A DNA stretch of 64,000 nt, taken from assembly GCA_030753015.1 (NCBI GenBank), contig JASMDC010000015.1:1-64000 (forward strand), in the 5' to 3' direction. The position numbers were made by a program, and so were the translations under genes. Of the stretch, positions 1-8,103 are shown piece by piece. The first letter of the stretch is position 1, and each line of letters starts with the position of its first letter. Origin of the DNA: Candidatus Undinarchaeales archaeon (GTDB taxonomy: Archaea; SpSt-1190; JASMDC01). Under the pieces are notes generated by a model. It saw nothing but the letters and a program-made list of their open reading frames with translations, ran no database searches and was not told where the DNA came from.

Positions 1-1
1 C

Positions 2-346
2 ATCGTGGTGATCGCCTCGCTGGTACAGATCGTCGAGACGATCATCAAGAAGGTGAGCCCCACGCTCTTCAGGGAGCTGGGCATCTTCCTGCCGCTCATC
101 ACCACGAACTGCGCTATTCTGGGCCTCACCCTAATCAACACCATCGATGGCAATGACCTCATCAGTACCGTTGTGTTCGCCCTTGGTGGGGGCGCCGGGT
201 TCACCCTGGCGCTGCTCATCATGTCGGGCATCCGCGAGCGCCTGGAGCTGGCGGACCTGCCCAAGCCCCTGGAGGGCGCTCCGATCGCGCTCATCACAGC
301 GGGCATCCTGGCCATGGCCTTCGGCGGTTTCGGGGGGATGCTCTGA
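2..346 (+). CDS. rnfA: Rnf complex subunit RnfA, C-terminal part (cut by window start)
   Basis: Integral membrane subunit of the Rnf complex, which couples ferredoxin oxidation to ion transport across the cytoplasmic membrane. The frame is open from the first bases, so the gene starts upstream; the GTG at 5 is an internal codon. The visible 114 residues carry the RnfA/NqrE signature around IFLPLITTNCAILG, whose cysteine lies in the conserved mid-membrane motif, then two further hydrophobic segments and the usual short end. The stop overlaps the ATG of rnfB (TGATG), so the two are translationally coupled. The other Rnf subunits would be expected just upstream, outside the window. Confidence 0.93.
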   Translation: MVVIASLVQIVETIIKKVSPTLFRELGIFLPLITTNCAILGLTLINTIDGNDLISTVVFALGGGAGFTLALLIMSGIRERLELADLPKPLEGAPIALITAGILAMAFGGFGGML

Positions 347-1260
347 TGGTAGAGCCGGTCGTCGCCGCCATTGCCGTCATGGGAGCGCTCGGCTTCATCT
401 TCGGTATCGGGCTGTCGTTCGCCTCCAAAGCCTTCCATGTGGAGACCGACCCACGCGTCGATCAGGTGCGCGAGCTCCTGGCGGGGGCCAACTGCGGAGC
501 ATGTGGTCTTGCTGGCTGCGATGCATTCTCCGAGGCCGTAGTAGCGGGCTCGACCGCGGCCAACGGCTGCACACCTGGAGGCACGGACGTCGCTGAAAAG
601 ATCGGTGAGATCATGGGAGCCGAGGTCGAGGTGACGGAACCACAGATCGCCGTGAACCGATGCAGGGGCGCTGAGAGCGTGTGCGGCCTCCACTGCGTGT
701 ACGAGGGCATCGAGTGCTGCTCTGCAGCGGCACTCGTGGGGACCGGGCCCAAGAAATGCTCCTATGGGTGCATCGCCCTGGGCGACTGCGTCGAAGCCTG
801 CAAGTTCGACGCCCTCACATTCGGCGAGGGAGGGATCCCGCACGTGATCACGGAGAACTGCGTCGGGTGCGGCGCCTGCATCAAGGCCTGTCCCAAGGGC
901 CTGTTCGAGCTCGTGCCCAAGAACGCTCTGGTCCACGTGCTCTGCTCCTCCCATGATCCGGGGAAGGTCGTGGGCAAGCTGTGCAAAGTGGGTTGCATCG
1001 CCTGCAGGATATGCGAGCGTGCATGCCCTGTCGATGCCATCCATGTCGTGGACGAACTGGCCGTCATCGATTACGAGAAGTGCACCGAGTGCGGAGCGTG
1101 CGCCGAGAAGTGTCCCAAGAAGTGCATCGAGGACCGCAGACCCGCAGACGAGATTGAGGCGTCCAGTAAGGAACGTGCAGAGAAGGCCGCGAAGGAGAAG
1201 GCCGCTAAGCTGGCCGAGGTCAAGAAGAAGATGGCGGAGAAGAAGGCTGCAAAGGAATAG
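346..1260 (+). CDS. rnfB: Rnf complex iron-sulfur subunit RnfB
   Basis: Electron-transfer subunit of the Rnf complex. Residues 1-28 are one membrane segment. The 4Fe-4S (Fes) domain follows with C50, C53, C58 and C75 in the GANCGACGLAGC context. After it come several ferredoxin-type clusters: C172-C175-C178-C182, C217-C220-C223-C227 and C246-C249-C252-C256, plus extra cysteines around 138-152. The last 40 residues are a charged Lys/Glu/Ala tail. The 304-residue length is normal for RnfB proteins with added ferredoxin modules. The start overlaps the rnfA stop by one base. It is probably the last gene of the rnf operon because the next gene is 75 bp away and has its own TATA-like element. Confidence 0.95.
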   Translation: MVEPVVAAIAVMGALGFIFGIGLSFASKAFHVETDPRVDQVRELLAGANCGACGLAGCDAFSEAVVAGSTAANGCTPGGTDVAEKIGEIMGAEVEVTEPQIAVNRCRGAESVCGLHCVYEGIECCSAAALVGTGPKKCSYGCIALGDCVEACKFDALTFGEGGIPHVITENCVGCGACIKACPKGLFELVPKNALVHVLCSSHDPGKVVGKLCKVGCIACRICERACPVDAIHVVDELAVIDYEKCTECGACAEKCPKKCIEDRRPADEIEASSKERAEKAAKEKAAKLAEVKKKMAEKKAAKE

Positions 1261-1335
1261 CTGGACCACGCATCCCCTCCGCACCCTGATCCAAGCGATA
1301 AGTATTAGATAGGACAACGCCATTGTATCTATGAG

Positions 1336-3339
1336 ATGATCGGTATGAGAAGAACCGCTCTCGTGCTCGCTCTCGCGCTCCTGCTCGTAGGCTGCACGGA
1401 CCAGGGCCCTTCGGATGAGGGGGGTGCCACACCGAGCCTGTCTTCATCGCCGGAGCCGACCCCCCCGCCCACCGTGGGACCGGTCCTGGCCACAGCGTCT
1501 CCTTCTCCGGAGGGAACGCCTGTTCCGACACCGGTTCTGAGCGCACCACCGATATCGACCTCTACACCGGTCCCCACCGCACTCCCTACCACCACACCCA
1601 CTTCCGTTCCAACGCCGACACCTACCACGGCCCCAACGCCGACACCAAGGCCGACGATCGAGTTCGACCGGCGTGCACCTCCCGCAGTGACGATCATCAA
1701 CGCCGGAGAGACCGTCCGCGGTGTCAAGCTCATCTCTCGTGAGCACATCCTCGAGGTCATCGTGCCTCCGCCCCTGACGGCGACGGCACCCTTCGATTCT
1801 GCCATCCTCCCCGACGGTTCGGTCGTCATGGCCGGTAATGAAGGCCTACTCGTGAGCGTCGGACCGGAGGGAGCGATCAGTGAGACCCGGATACCCGGTG
1901 GGATGAACTTCGAGCCCGCTGACGACGGGACCATGTGGTACTACAACTGGGTCGATGGAGAGGTCTCCTTCTGGAAGGAGGGCATTGACGGCGGGCCGGA
2001 GGTCGCTGCCAGTCTACCGCCGGTCTACACCGACGGCTCGATCGCGGTCTCTCCTGACGGGAGTGCCGTGTACGTCGCCTGGTGGAAGCTGGACTACGAC
2101 GTCAAAAAGGAGTCTGCTCTCTATCGCTATACTGAGGACGAAGGCCTCGTGAAGCTTCTTGACGGGACGGACGGTTCGGTCCTTCGGGCGGTGGAGGTGA
2201 CACAGGACGGGACGGTGTACGTCGCGGCCACCGACGGGATATACCGGCTTGAAGGGGACAACGAGCTGGCCCTGGTCCACCGGATCCTCTACAACCACGT
2301 GACGAGCGACGGCCTGACCTCGGACGAGGAGGGTAACCTGTACTTCTCCGCGCTTGGGTGGGGAATGGGGGTGTTCAAGCTCTCCGACGACGGCTCAGCG
2401 GAGACGATCGCGACGTTCAGCGAGGATGTCGACGTCCCCCTCGGTCTCTCGTGGGACCAGAACAACGGTCGTGTGATCGGCGTGAGGAAGGAGAAGGGGG
2501 AGCTCATCTCGATCGACGGCGATGGGGACGTCTCGGTGCTGAACGATCCGAGCGGTCTCTCGACGCCTATTGCTATTCGGGAGCATCCCGAAGGTGGTGT
2601 GTTCCTCAACGCCGATGAAGCGGGGCCCATGTACATCGACGGGAGCGGGGACGTGGTCAGGTACCCGACCTTCGGTGCAAGGCCCGTCTACTATCAACCG
2701 CCCGCAGCAGACATCGTCTTTGATGAGGCCGGATTGATGTACTACACCTGTGCGGCCCCGGGCTTCATGAGCAAGATCGTGACCATCGACGCATACGGGG
2801 AGGTGCGGGACATCACGGGGAGCTCCGAGCACGAGGCGAGCTCACCGGCCGGGATCGCCGTCGACTCCAGGGGGCGTGTGTTCTATGCCGATTATCGGCA
2901 GGGCGCCGTCCTGGAACTGTCAGCAGACGGTGAGAGCACCCCGGTCCTCGAAGGCATACCCTATCCGGTGGGCCTCGTGATCGACAGCCATGATACGTTC
3001 TGGGTGAGCGCAGCGCCCGAAGGTTCTCAGGCCACCGACAATCCCTTGGACGAGGTCGATCGCACACGTGTGCTGCGTTTCAGACCCGGGGAGGAACTGG
3101 AAGAGGTGTTCAACTTCGGTGACGATGACAGGCACTCTTTCACGTTCTTCGATGTGGACGATGAGGGTACCATCTATCTCCCCGACGACAATATCCTCTG
3201 GCGTGTCAGCCCTGACGGGGAAGCGACCGAACTGGCCACAGGCTTCAGGAACATTCGAGCGGCCCGGATATTCAAGGACAGCAGTGTCTATCTGGTCGAT
3301 TATGAAGCGGGGGCCCTGTACCGATTGAGGCGTGCCTGA
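1336..3339 (+). CDS. Secreted lipoprotein with Pro/Thr-rich linker and beta-propeller
   Basis: The N-terminus is a lipoprotein signal peptide with lipobox LLVGC, giving a lipid-anchored cysteine at about residue 20. Residues 25-110 are a Pro/Thr/Ser linker of TPTPT type, typical of stalks on archaeal surface proteins. The remaining 550 residues contain repeated segments with Asp-Gly turns (DGSVVMAG, SPDGSAVYVAW, DSRGRVFYADY) as in NHL/SMP-30 type beta-propellers. No catalytic site is evident; a ligand-binding or surface role is inferred. Two nearby ATGs (1336 and 1345) could start it. It is transcribed alone between rnfB and the convergent DUF2293 gene. Confidence 0.8.
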   Translation: MIGMRRTALVLALALLLVGCTDQGPSDEGGATPSLSSSPEPTPPPTVGPVLATASPSPEGTPVPTPVLSAPPISTSTPVPTALPTTTPTSVPTPTPTTAPTPTPRPTIEFDRRAPPAVTIINAGETVRGVKLISREHILEVIVPPPLTATAPFDSAILPDGSVVMAGNEGLLVSVGPEGAISETRIPGGMNFEPADDGTMWYYNWVDGEVSFWKEGIDGGPEVAASLPPVYTDGSIAVSPDGSAVYVAWWKLDYDVKKESALYRYTEDEGLVKLLDGTDGSVLRAVEVTQDGTVYVAATDGIYRLEGDNELALVHRILYNHVTSDGLTSDEEGNLYFSALGWGMGVFKLSDDGSAETIATFSEDVDVPLGLSWDQNNGRVIGVRKEKGELISIDGDGDVSVLNDPSGLSTPIAIREHPEGGVFLNADEAGPMYIDGSGDVVRYPTFGARPVYYQPPAADIVFDEAGLMYYTCAAPGFMSKIVTIDAYGEVRDITGSSEHEASSPAGIAVDSRGRVFYADYRQGAVLELSADGESTPVLEGIPYPVGLVIDSHDTFWVSAAPEGSQATDNPLDEVDRTRVLRFRPGEELEEVFNFGDDDRHSFTFFDVDDEGTIYLPDDNILWRVSPDGEATELATGFRNIRAARIFKDSSVYLVDYEAGALYRLRRA

Positions 3340-3345
3340 GCGGAC

Positions 3346-4029
3346 TCACTTTATTGGTCGTGCTTTCCTGCCCCATCTTCTGAGCACGTCATCGACCTTG
3401 TCCTGGACATTTGAGCGTGCTGCCCTCTTCGCCATCCCCTCATCGATGAGCTTGTCATACTTCGTGTAGTGGTGGCGGACATGGGCCAGCACGGCCAGGC
3501 GGACCGCCTTCTCGTCCAACCTCTTGGCACCGGACGTCCGTCCCACCCGACCGCTGGATGTCTTGCAGGCGTGGCGGGCGATCTTCCTCTCGACCCCCTT
3601 GGGGCACGACGGATAGCGGTGGCGGAGGGCGCGGGCGAACCGCACTGCATGCTCCCGCTCACGCTCTTCCCGTCTCTTGTCCCGGGCGGCCGCATCTGCG
3701 CGGCACTCCTTTCGGGCCTGCTCGATGGCAGCAGGCTCGACGAGTATTCCTTCCCGCTTGTACCGCTTTTTCGAATAGACACGAGTGACTACCAGGGCCA
3801 GTGCGCCAGAGTGCTTCGACGCACGGCGGGTGAGTGTGGCATCGCCTTTCGGGAGGTAGGAAAGACGGTTCAGGTCGGCACATCTCAGGCAGAGCGTCCT
3901 TCCACGCTCCTTGGTGATGAAGCCACCGTTGACGATCCCGGTCCCACAGGCGGAGCACGTCGCCTCCCCTCGGACGAAGAACACGAGCGTATCAGATGCA
4001 CCCTCACGCTGACGGATCGTATTTCCCAA
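3346..4029 (-). CDS. DUF2293 family protein with zinc-ribbon-like N-terminus
   Basis: 227 residues. The C-terminal 90 residues match the DUF2293 pattern, with the string KTSSGRVGR, then an AVRLAVLAHVRHHYTKYDKLI segment ending in a basic tail. The N-terminus holds CSAC and CLRC pairs (residues about 24-27 and 47-50) that could bind one zinc. The middle is very rich in Arg/Lys/Glu. The biochemical role of DUF2293 is not known to me. It is convergent with the lipoprotein gene (6 bp between stops) and divergent from the next gene, sharing a roughly 100-bp promoter region. Confidence 0.75.
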   Translation of the reverse strand: MGNTIRQREGASDTLVFFVRGEATCSACGTGIVNGGFITKERGRTLCLRCADLNRLSYLPKGDATLTRRASKHSGALALVVTRVYSKKRYKREGILVEPAAIEQARKECRADAAARDKRREEREREHAVRFARALRHRYPSCPKGVERKIARHACKTSSGRVGRTSGAKRLDEKAVRLAVLAHVRHHYTKYDKLIDEGMAKRAARSNVQDKVDDVLRRWGRKARPIK

Positions 4030-4127
4030 GGCGTTCTAGTGTGAAGGGGGCAGCTATAAGGATTTGCAGGTGTTCGGCCCACGCACCTTCGAAAGGTATT
4101 AATACCGGTCCCTGTGCCGCCGGTGCT

Positions 4128-4697
4128 GTGCTCGAGGAACGGTACCACGTCTACATGGACGGCACTGACCGGGATATGACCCCCCGCGAGCTCGTGGGCA
4201 TCCTCAGACAGCGGGAGGAACGGCCTGATGTCTGGTCCGCCAGGCTCTCCACGGGACTGCTCGGTAGGACTGACTGCCCCGCGGGCAACCGCGGTCCCAA
4301 GGGTTATTCGGAGGTCGTGCTCGCCGTCGGTGACGAAGGGCTGGAGAAGCTGGTCGACCTGGGGTTCATCCCATGTCCCACCTGCCGCCCGGAGGACGAG
4401 CCCGGATTCTGGGAGACCGTGGAAAGCGCAGTGGGTGAGCGGTACGACCTGGACTCGGTCTACGATTTCGCGGACAAGGGTGTCCTTGGCTACGACGCGC
4501 GACGTGTGGACTGGGAGGCGGTCCTTCCTGTCATCGGGACGGCGCCCAACAGGCTCTACGTCCCGCAGGGTATCGGCGAGGGCGAACTGACCGAGTTGAG
4601 GGACCGGTTCGATGCACTTAACGTGGAGCTCCCGCCTGTCGGGTACTACGATCGGGATTCTCCCGGACGCTTCCACGAGTACGCGATACCTGGATAG
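4128..4697 (+). CDS. Hypothetical protein, leaderless GTG start likely
   Basis: The open frame extends back to 3996, but that part overlaps the divergent DUF2293 gene. A TATA-like element (aaggtattaatacc, 4093-4106) lies about 28 nt before the GTG at 4128, so a leaderless mRNA starting at this GTG is likely; the ATG at 4155 is the alternative. The 189-residue product is acidic, has one CPTC pair and no membrane segment or signal. I do not recognise a family. Its stop is only 9 bp before the duplicated PEP carboxykinase tail at 4707. Confidence 0.6.
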   Translation: MLEERYHVYMDGTDRDMTPRELVGILRQREERPDVWSARLSTGLLGRTDCPAGNRGPKGYSEVVLAVGDEGLEKLVDLGFIPCPTCRPEDEPGFWETVESAVGERYDLDSVYDFADKGVLGYDARRVDWEAVLPVIGTAPNRLYVPQGIGEGELTELRDRFDALNVELPPVGYYDRDSPGRFHEYAIPG

Positions 4698-4706
4698 CCG
4701 TCCTTC

Positions 4707-4800
4707 CTACGCTTTCTTGCACGGCCCGAAGTGCTCGGAGTAGAACTGGACGAGTTCCACCTTCGATGTGCTTATCCTTTGTGTGTGGTTGCCCTTGTGA
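4707..4800 (-). pseudogene. Duplicated 3' end of the PEP carboxykinase gene
   Basis: Read on the minus strand this piece encodes SKVELVQFYSEHFGPCKKA then TAG, against SKEELVGFYTKHYGPCKKA then TAG at the end of the complete gene (stop at 8104). By eye, 51 of the last 60 bases match; similarity fades further in (about 30 codons in total). There is no start and the rest of the gene is missing. The complete gene with its own tail lies 3.4 kb away in the same orientation, with the DUF457-type gene between the two tails. It may be an old target duplication from insertion or the remains of a second copy. Confidence 0.8.
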
Positions 4801-4805
4801 TCGCT

Positions 4806-5257
4806 CTAGGCATTCACCTGCTGATGGCTGAACTCCCATTCGCAGGACTCGTCAAGCACTAACTGTATTCCAAAGGAACGGTGGAACGCGACCATTTCCA
4901 GAGGATACCAGAAGATGATCCACTGTTCTTTTTCATTCTTCGTGCATTCAAATAGTGGATAATTGTATCTATCAAAGAATTTCTTGATGATGCTCCAGGT
5001 TCTTGTATAGGATGCGACATCATCTGGACTATTTAGAGGCAATCTTGGTGCCTTTATTGAATAATTATGCGAATAAGCTTCACTTTCTGAAGATATGATA
5101 CCAATAGTTCTCCATGATATGGTTAGTCTTTCTTCTTTTTCCTCTATTTTCACGAGTTTCCAGGTGAATGGATTGAATGTGGGGATTGGATCAACGTCCC
5201 CATGTTTCGACCTCAGATGGAGCTTGATGCATAACCTGAGGGAGAAGGAGAATATGA
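4806..5257 (-). pseudogene. 3' half of a DUF457/YdjM-type membrane gene, cut off by IS21
   Basis: This minus-strand open stretch has no start of its own (the only candidate is a GTG at 5153). It runs in frame into the left end of the IS21 element. Removing the IS (5258-7613) and one copy of the 5-bp target duplication joins it in frame to the 5' half at 7614-8090. The joined protein reads through ...YVGLIIFSFSLRL... and then IPTFNPFTWKLV, the motif that typically follows the membrane part in this family, and ends at a TAG at 4806. The total would be about 307 residues, a normal family length. It is markedly more AT-rich than its surroundings. Confidence 0.85.
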
Positions 5258-5262
5258 TGTGC

Positions 5263-5305
5263 GTTCCGGAAATTCTGGTAGGGTAATTCCGGAAATTATG
5301 GGAGG
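5263..5305. repeat. Left terminal repeat pair of the IS21 element
   Basis: Two direct copies of a motif centred on TTCCGGAAATT (5263-5282 and 5286-5305), inverted with respect to the pair at the right end. These are the expected transposase-binding sites. The stop of the frameshifted istB lies inside the second copy. Confidence 0.85.
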
Positions 5306-6057
5306 TTCATTAATGTTTCCCAAAGTGTCTGTTTTGGGGATGTTACGCGTTCGTGCAGAGGGTCCATCGAGGAGGATGAGTCTACCTCTCCCCAGTCAGA
5401 GAAGGGTGACTTGTTCGTCGTGAAGATGATGGGGCGCTTCAGTATATGTCGGTCGTTCACCACGTGGAACAGCACGTTCGCCGCCTCGGGCCCATAGGTC
5501 AGGTACCCGAGCTCGTCGATCACCAACACGCTTGGCGAGGTATATGCCTTCAGAGCCTTCCTGAGGTTCCCCTGTCGACCGGCCTCTGACAGTTCCTCGA
5601 TGAGGACCGACGCTGTCTTGAACTTGGCCGTGAAGCCGTTCTGTATTGCACGATACGCGATCGCTACAGCAAGATGCGTCTTCCCTCTGCCGGTCTTCCC
5701 CATCAGGATGAGATTGCGTCCTTCGGTGACGAGCTCGGGGCCAAGATAGGAGCCCATCAGTGCCCGACGGATATTCGAACGGATGGTGAAGTCGTAATCA
5801 TCGATGGTCTTGAGGAACGGGAAGCCGGCTTTCCGTGTGGCCCGCTGTATGCGGGTCTGTTCACGGTGGGCGACCTCCTCGGCCACGACAACCGCGAGGA
5901 AATCGCGGCATGACCAGTCCTCACGCTCGGCCCGCTCCACCAACTCCCGCCACCTACAACGAGTGTTGGCGAGGCGGAGTTGCTTGAGCAGCTGATCGAG
6001 GCTGATGTCCGATGGATTGACCGCAAGCGGTTCCTCCTGGCTTTCCGGGGCGTTCAT
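5296..6057 (-). pseudogene. istB: IS21 helper ATPase IstB, internal deletion and frameshift
   Basis: AAA+ helper of the IS21 transposase. Translation is expected from the ATG overlapping the istA stop (ATGA, 6054-6057). The P-loop GKTGRGKTHLA and the Walker B string VLVIDELGYL are intact. After FSDWGEV (near 5380) the frame diverges from the family. The expected end, GRGRLILLDGPSARTRN, is present in the neighbouring frame directly after it. So about 15 codons normally found between the two motifs are missing and the end is out of frame. The ATPase core may fold, but the C-terminus is aberrant. Confidence 0.85.
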
Positions 6058-7544
6058 GTGTATGCCTCCAGAGGGCTCTGCTGACATGTACGGTGAACGA
6101 CGATATACCGTTCCACTGCGTCACACGAGAAGACGTTCTCCTGGACAGCTTCACGGAACGCGAGGTTCATGACATCGGCTCCATGCCGCTGGAGCAGCTC
6201 ATGGAGCCGGTCAACCGCAGCGGACCAGTCCCTTCTCCTGTGGACGAGTTCGGTGAGGAATACCAGGGCGGCCTCACCGGTCTCGAGGAGATCCTGACGC
6301 TTCAGATACCTCTTCCCGCGCTTCCCTGAAATGGCGGCAAGGCGTGCGGCGCGATGCTCGGGAAGCGTCGACAGCGTCCCAGTGGAAGGTCTTCGTGGAT
6401 GTGATGCCTCATGGGAACCGGCAACGATCCTCACCGTGTCACGATAGAGATACAGCGTCCCAGCGATGCACGCCGCCTCGGGTGGCATCGAGTACGAGCA
6501 CCCCTTGAAACGCACCGCACCCATGGGACCGACGTATATGGGGTACCTCAAGGCAAGGTCCTCGGGGGCGATCTTCACCGGCCTCAACCGGTCGAGCTCG
6601 ATGGCGCGACGTTCCGCCGGGATCACGCCGCTGGCCCTGGAGGGACGCGTCTCATTGATCTCGTGGAGCCACTCCTTGAGCTGATCCTGAAGATCCTCTT
6701 CATCGTGGAAGCGTCGCTGCTTGAAGAACGAATTCTTCACCCATTGCACGATCCTCTCCACGGACCCCTTCTCCTGGGGACGGTACGGCCAGCACAGCTC
6801 GACGTCGACATCGACCCCGATACCGAGTTCCAGCACGGAGGAGGCAAAGACGGGATTCCACTCGGTGACCTTTCCGGACCGGTCCCACTTCAGTGCTATG
6901 GTCTTGGGACGGTCGAACACCGCAAGCAGCGGGATCCCGCCGAGGGACGTGAAATGCTCGGCGAGGCCCCTGACGAGGGTCTCGACCTGCTCGTTGGGGA
7001 CGAGGGTCACCTCGGCCCAGCGGGACCACTTCAGACGGGAGGCGAAGAAGTGGATCCGCTTCAACGTCCCATCGAGGAACGTGACATCCACGTGACCGAA
7101 GTCATGCTGGGTGAACTCACCGGGCAGGCCTTCGAACCGCATCGTGTACCGTGCGACCTTTGGCCGCACGGAGGCCACAAACGCGTAGAAGGCAGTCTTC
7201 CCTCCGCGGTAACCTTGTTCACGTGCCCGCCGGAGGACCTCAAGGGTCATGAGGTCGGGTTCCTTCTCGAGAGTGTCCTCGATGAATTTCCGGAATGACT
7301 TGGCCTTGCTCGGACGACCGATCTTACGGGCGTGTCTCTGTGCATGGTCATCGACCTCTTCGACGGGTCGTTCACGACCGATCCTGCGCACGGTATTGAT
7401 GCCCATTCCGGTGAGCTGCGCGACCTCCTGTTGTGGGTGACCTGCCTCGAGCAAGACCTGTACCTTGTGTCGACTCAGCATTGGTTTCATTCGCGACATC
7501 TCCGGATGAGTATCCGGAGCGGGATTCTTCTGCTCTTCTCTCAT
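6054..7544 (-). CDS. istA: IS21 transposase IstA
   Basis: DDE-type transposase of 496 residues, normal for IstA. The N-terminal helix-turn-helix is at about 22-60 (VQVLLEAGHPQQEVAQLTGMGINTVRRI). The rve catalytic core has candidate residues D148 (HDFG), D211 (AVFDRPKT) and E263 (EKGSVER), followed by the C-terminal beta domain. The stop TGA overlaps the istB ATG by four bases, coupling the two genes. The frame is intact. Confidence 0.95.
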   Translation of the reverse strand: MREEQKNPAPDTHPEMSRMKPMLSRHKVQVLLEAGHPQQEVAQLTGMGINTVRRIGRERPVEEVDDHAQRHARKIGRPSKAKSFRKFIEDTLEKEPDLMTLEVLRRAREQGYRGGKTAFYAFVASVRPKVARYTMRFEGLPGEFTQHDFGHVDVTFLDGTLKRIHFFASRLKWSRWAEVTLVPNEQVETLVRGLAEHFTSLGGIPLLAVFDRPKTIALKWDRSGKVTEWNPVFASSVLELGIGVDVDVELCWPYRPQEKGSVERIVQWVKNSFFKQRRFHDEEDLQDQLKEWLHEINETRPSRASGVIPAERRAIELDRLRPVKIAPEDLALRYPIYVGPMGAVRFKGCSYSMPPEAACIAGTLYLYRDTVRIVAGSHEASHPRRPSTGTLSTLPEHRAARLAAISGKRGKRYLKRQDLLETGEAALVFLTELVHRRRDWSAAVDRLHELLQRHGADVMNLAFREAVQENVFSCDAVERYIVVHRTCQQSPLEAYT

Positions 7545-7564
7545 GGGTCCGCCTCCGATCCTGA

Positions 7565-7608
7565 CCTACCATAATTTCCGGAATGGGACCTACCATAATT
7601 TCCGGAAC
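7565..7608. repeat. Right terminal repeat pair of the IS21 element
   Basis: Two direct copies of CCTACCATAATTTCCGGAA (7565-7584 and 7589-7608), inverse complements of the left-end motifs. They lie just upstream of the istA start on the minus strand and so also overlap its promoter region. Confidence 0.85.
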
Positions 7609-7613
7609 CGACA

Positions 7614-8090
7614 TATGATAAGACCTACATATATTCTCGTGATTTGGACTGATAAATAGGGGAATCTGAACAGAATGATGATGAAAATCGCACTTACAAC
7701 GGATAATAGTGGATTTATCGACCGGTCAACGTCGAACTTGATCCTTCGTTGTGAGAATGGCCATGCAAATGGGATGGCCGTAGAGGTCAATATGTCAAAA
7801 AGAATATGGAAGATGCCTGCAAGTACCGTTACTGCGAGGATAGCGCCGACATGCTCATGGACATCGAAGGACACAATGTATATCGCTGCGACCAGGAGAG
7901 AGCCCAAAATGGTCGTGAGGAAGGAGTGTGTCTTGTTCCTGTGGGCGAAGAAACCGGTCTCTCGGTTGATAAGGACGGCAATGAAGTCAAGGTCGGGCAG
8001 GATCCCCGCGATCACCACGGGAAGTGCATGGTCGCCGATGACCTGCCGCGCAAGTCCGTAGGAGAAGAGCCCGTGCGTCAGGACGTCCAT
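7614..8090 (-). pseudogene. 5' half of a DUF457/YdjM-type membrane metal-hydrolase gene
   Basis: The N-terminal 158 residues are of the YdjM/DUF457 family of membrane-bound putative metal-dependent hydrolases. Visible family motifs are the early His (MDVLTHGLFSYGLAR), GILPDLDF with paired Asp, and HRNKTHSF. Four to five membrane segments follow, including the stretch VSAIFIIILF. The ATG at 8090 starts it. The frame reads eight codons into the IS21 right end and stops at 7590. The missing end lies at 4806-5257 in the same frame. The gene starts only 13 bp beyond the stop of PEP carboxykinase. Confidence 0.88.
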
Positions 8091-8103
8091 GGTCGTTCAG
8101 ATT

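Larger units (their letters stand above)
5258..7613 (-). mobile_element. IS21-family insertion sequence with 5-bp target duplication
   Basis: 2356 bp with both ends reading TGT...TTCCGGAAATT inward (TGTGCGTTCCGGAAATTCTG at left; complement of the right end TGTCGGTTCCGGAAATTATG). Flanking bases are TATGA at 5253-5257 and TATGA at 7614-7618, a 5-bp duplication as expected for IS21. Each end carries two copies of the about 20-bp terminal motif, a known IS21 feature. It encodes istA and istB on the minus strand. It interrupts a DUF457-type membrane gene. The istB copy is damaged, so this copy is probably no longer autonomous. Confidence 0.93.
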
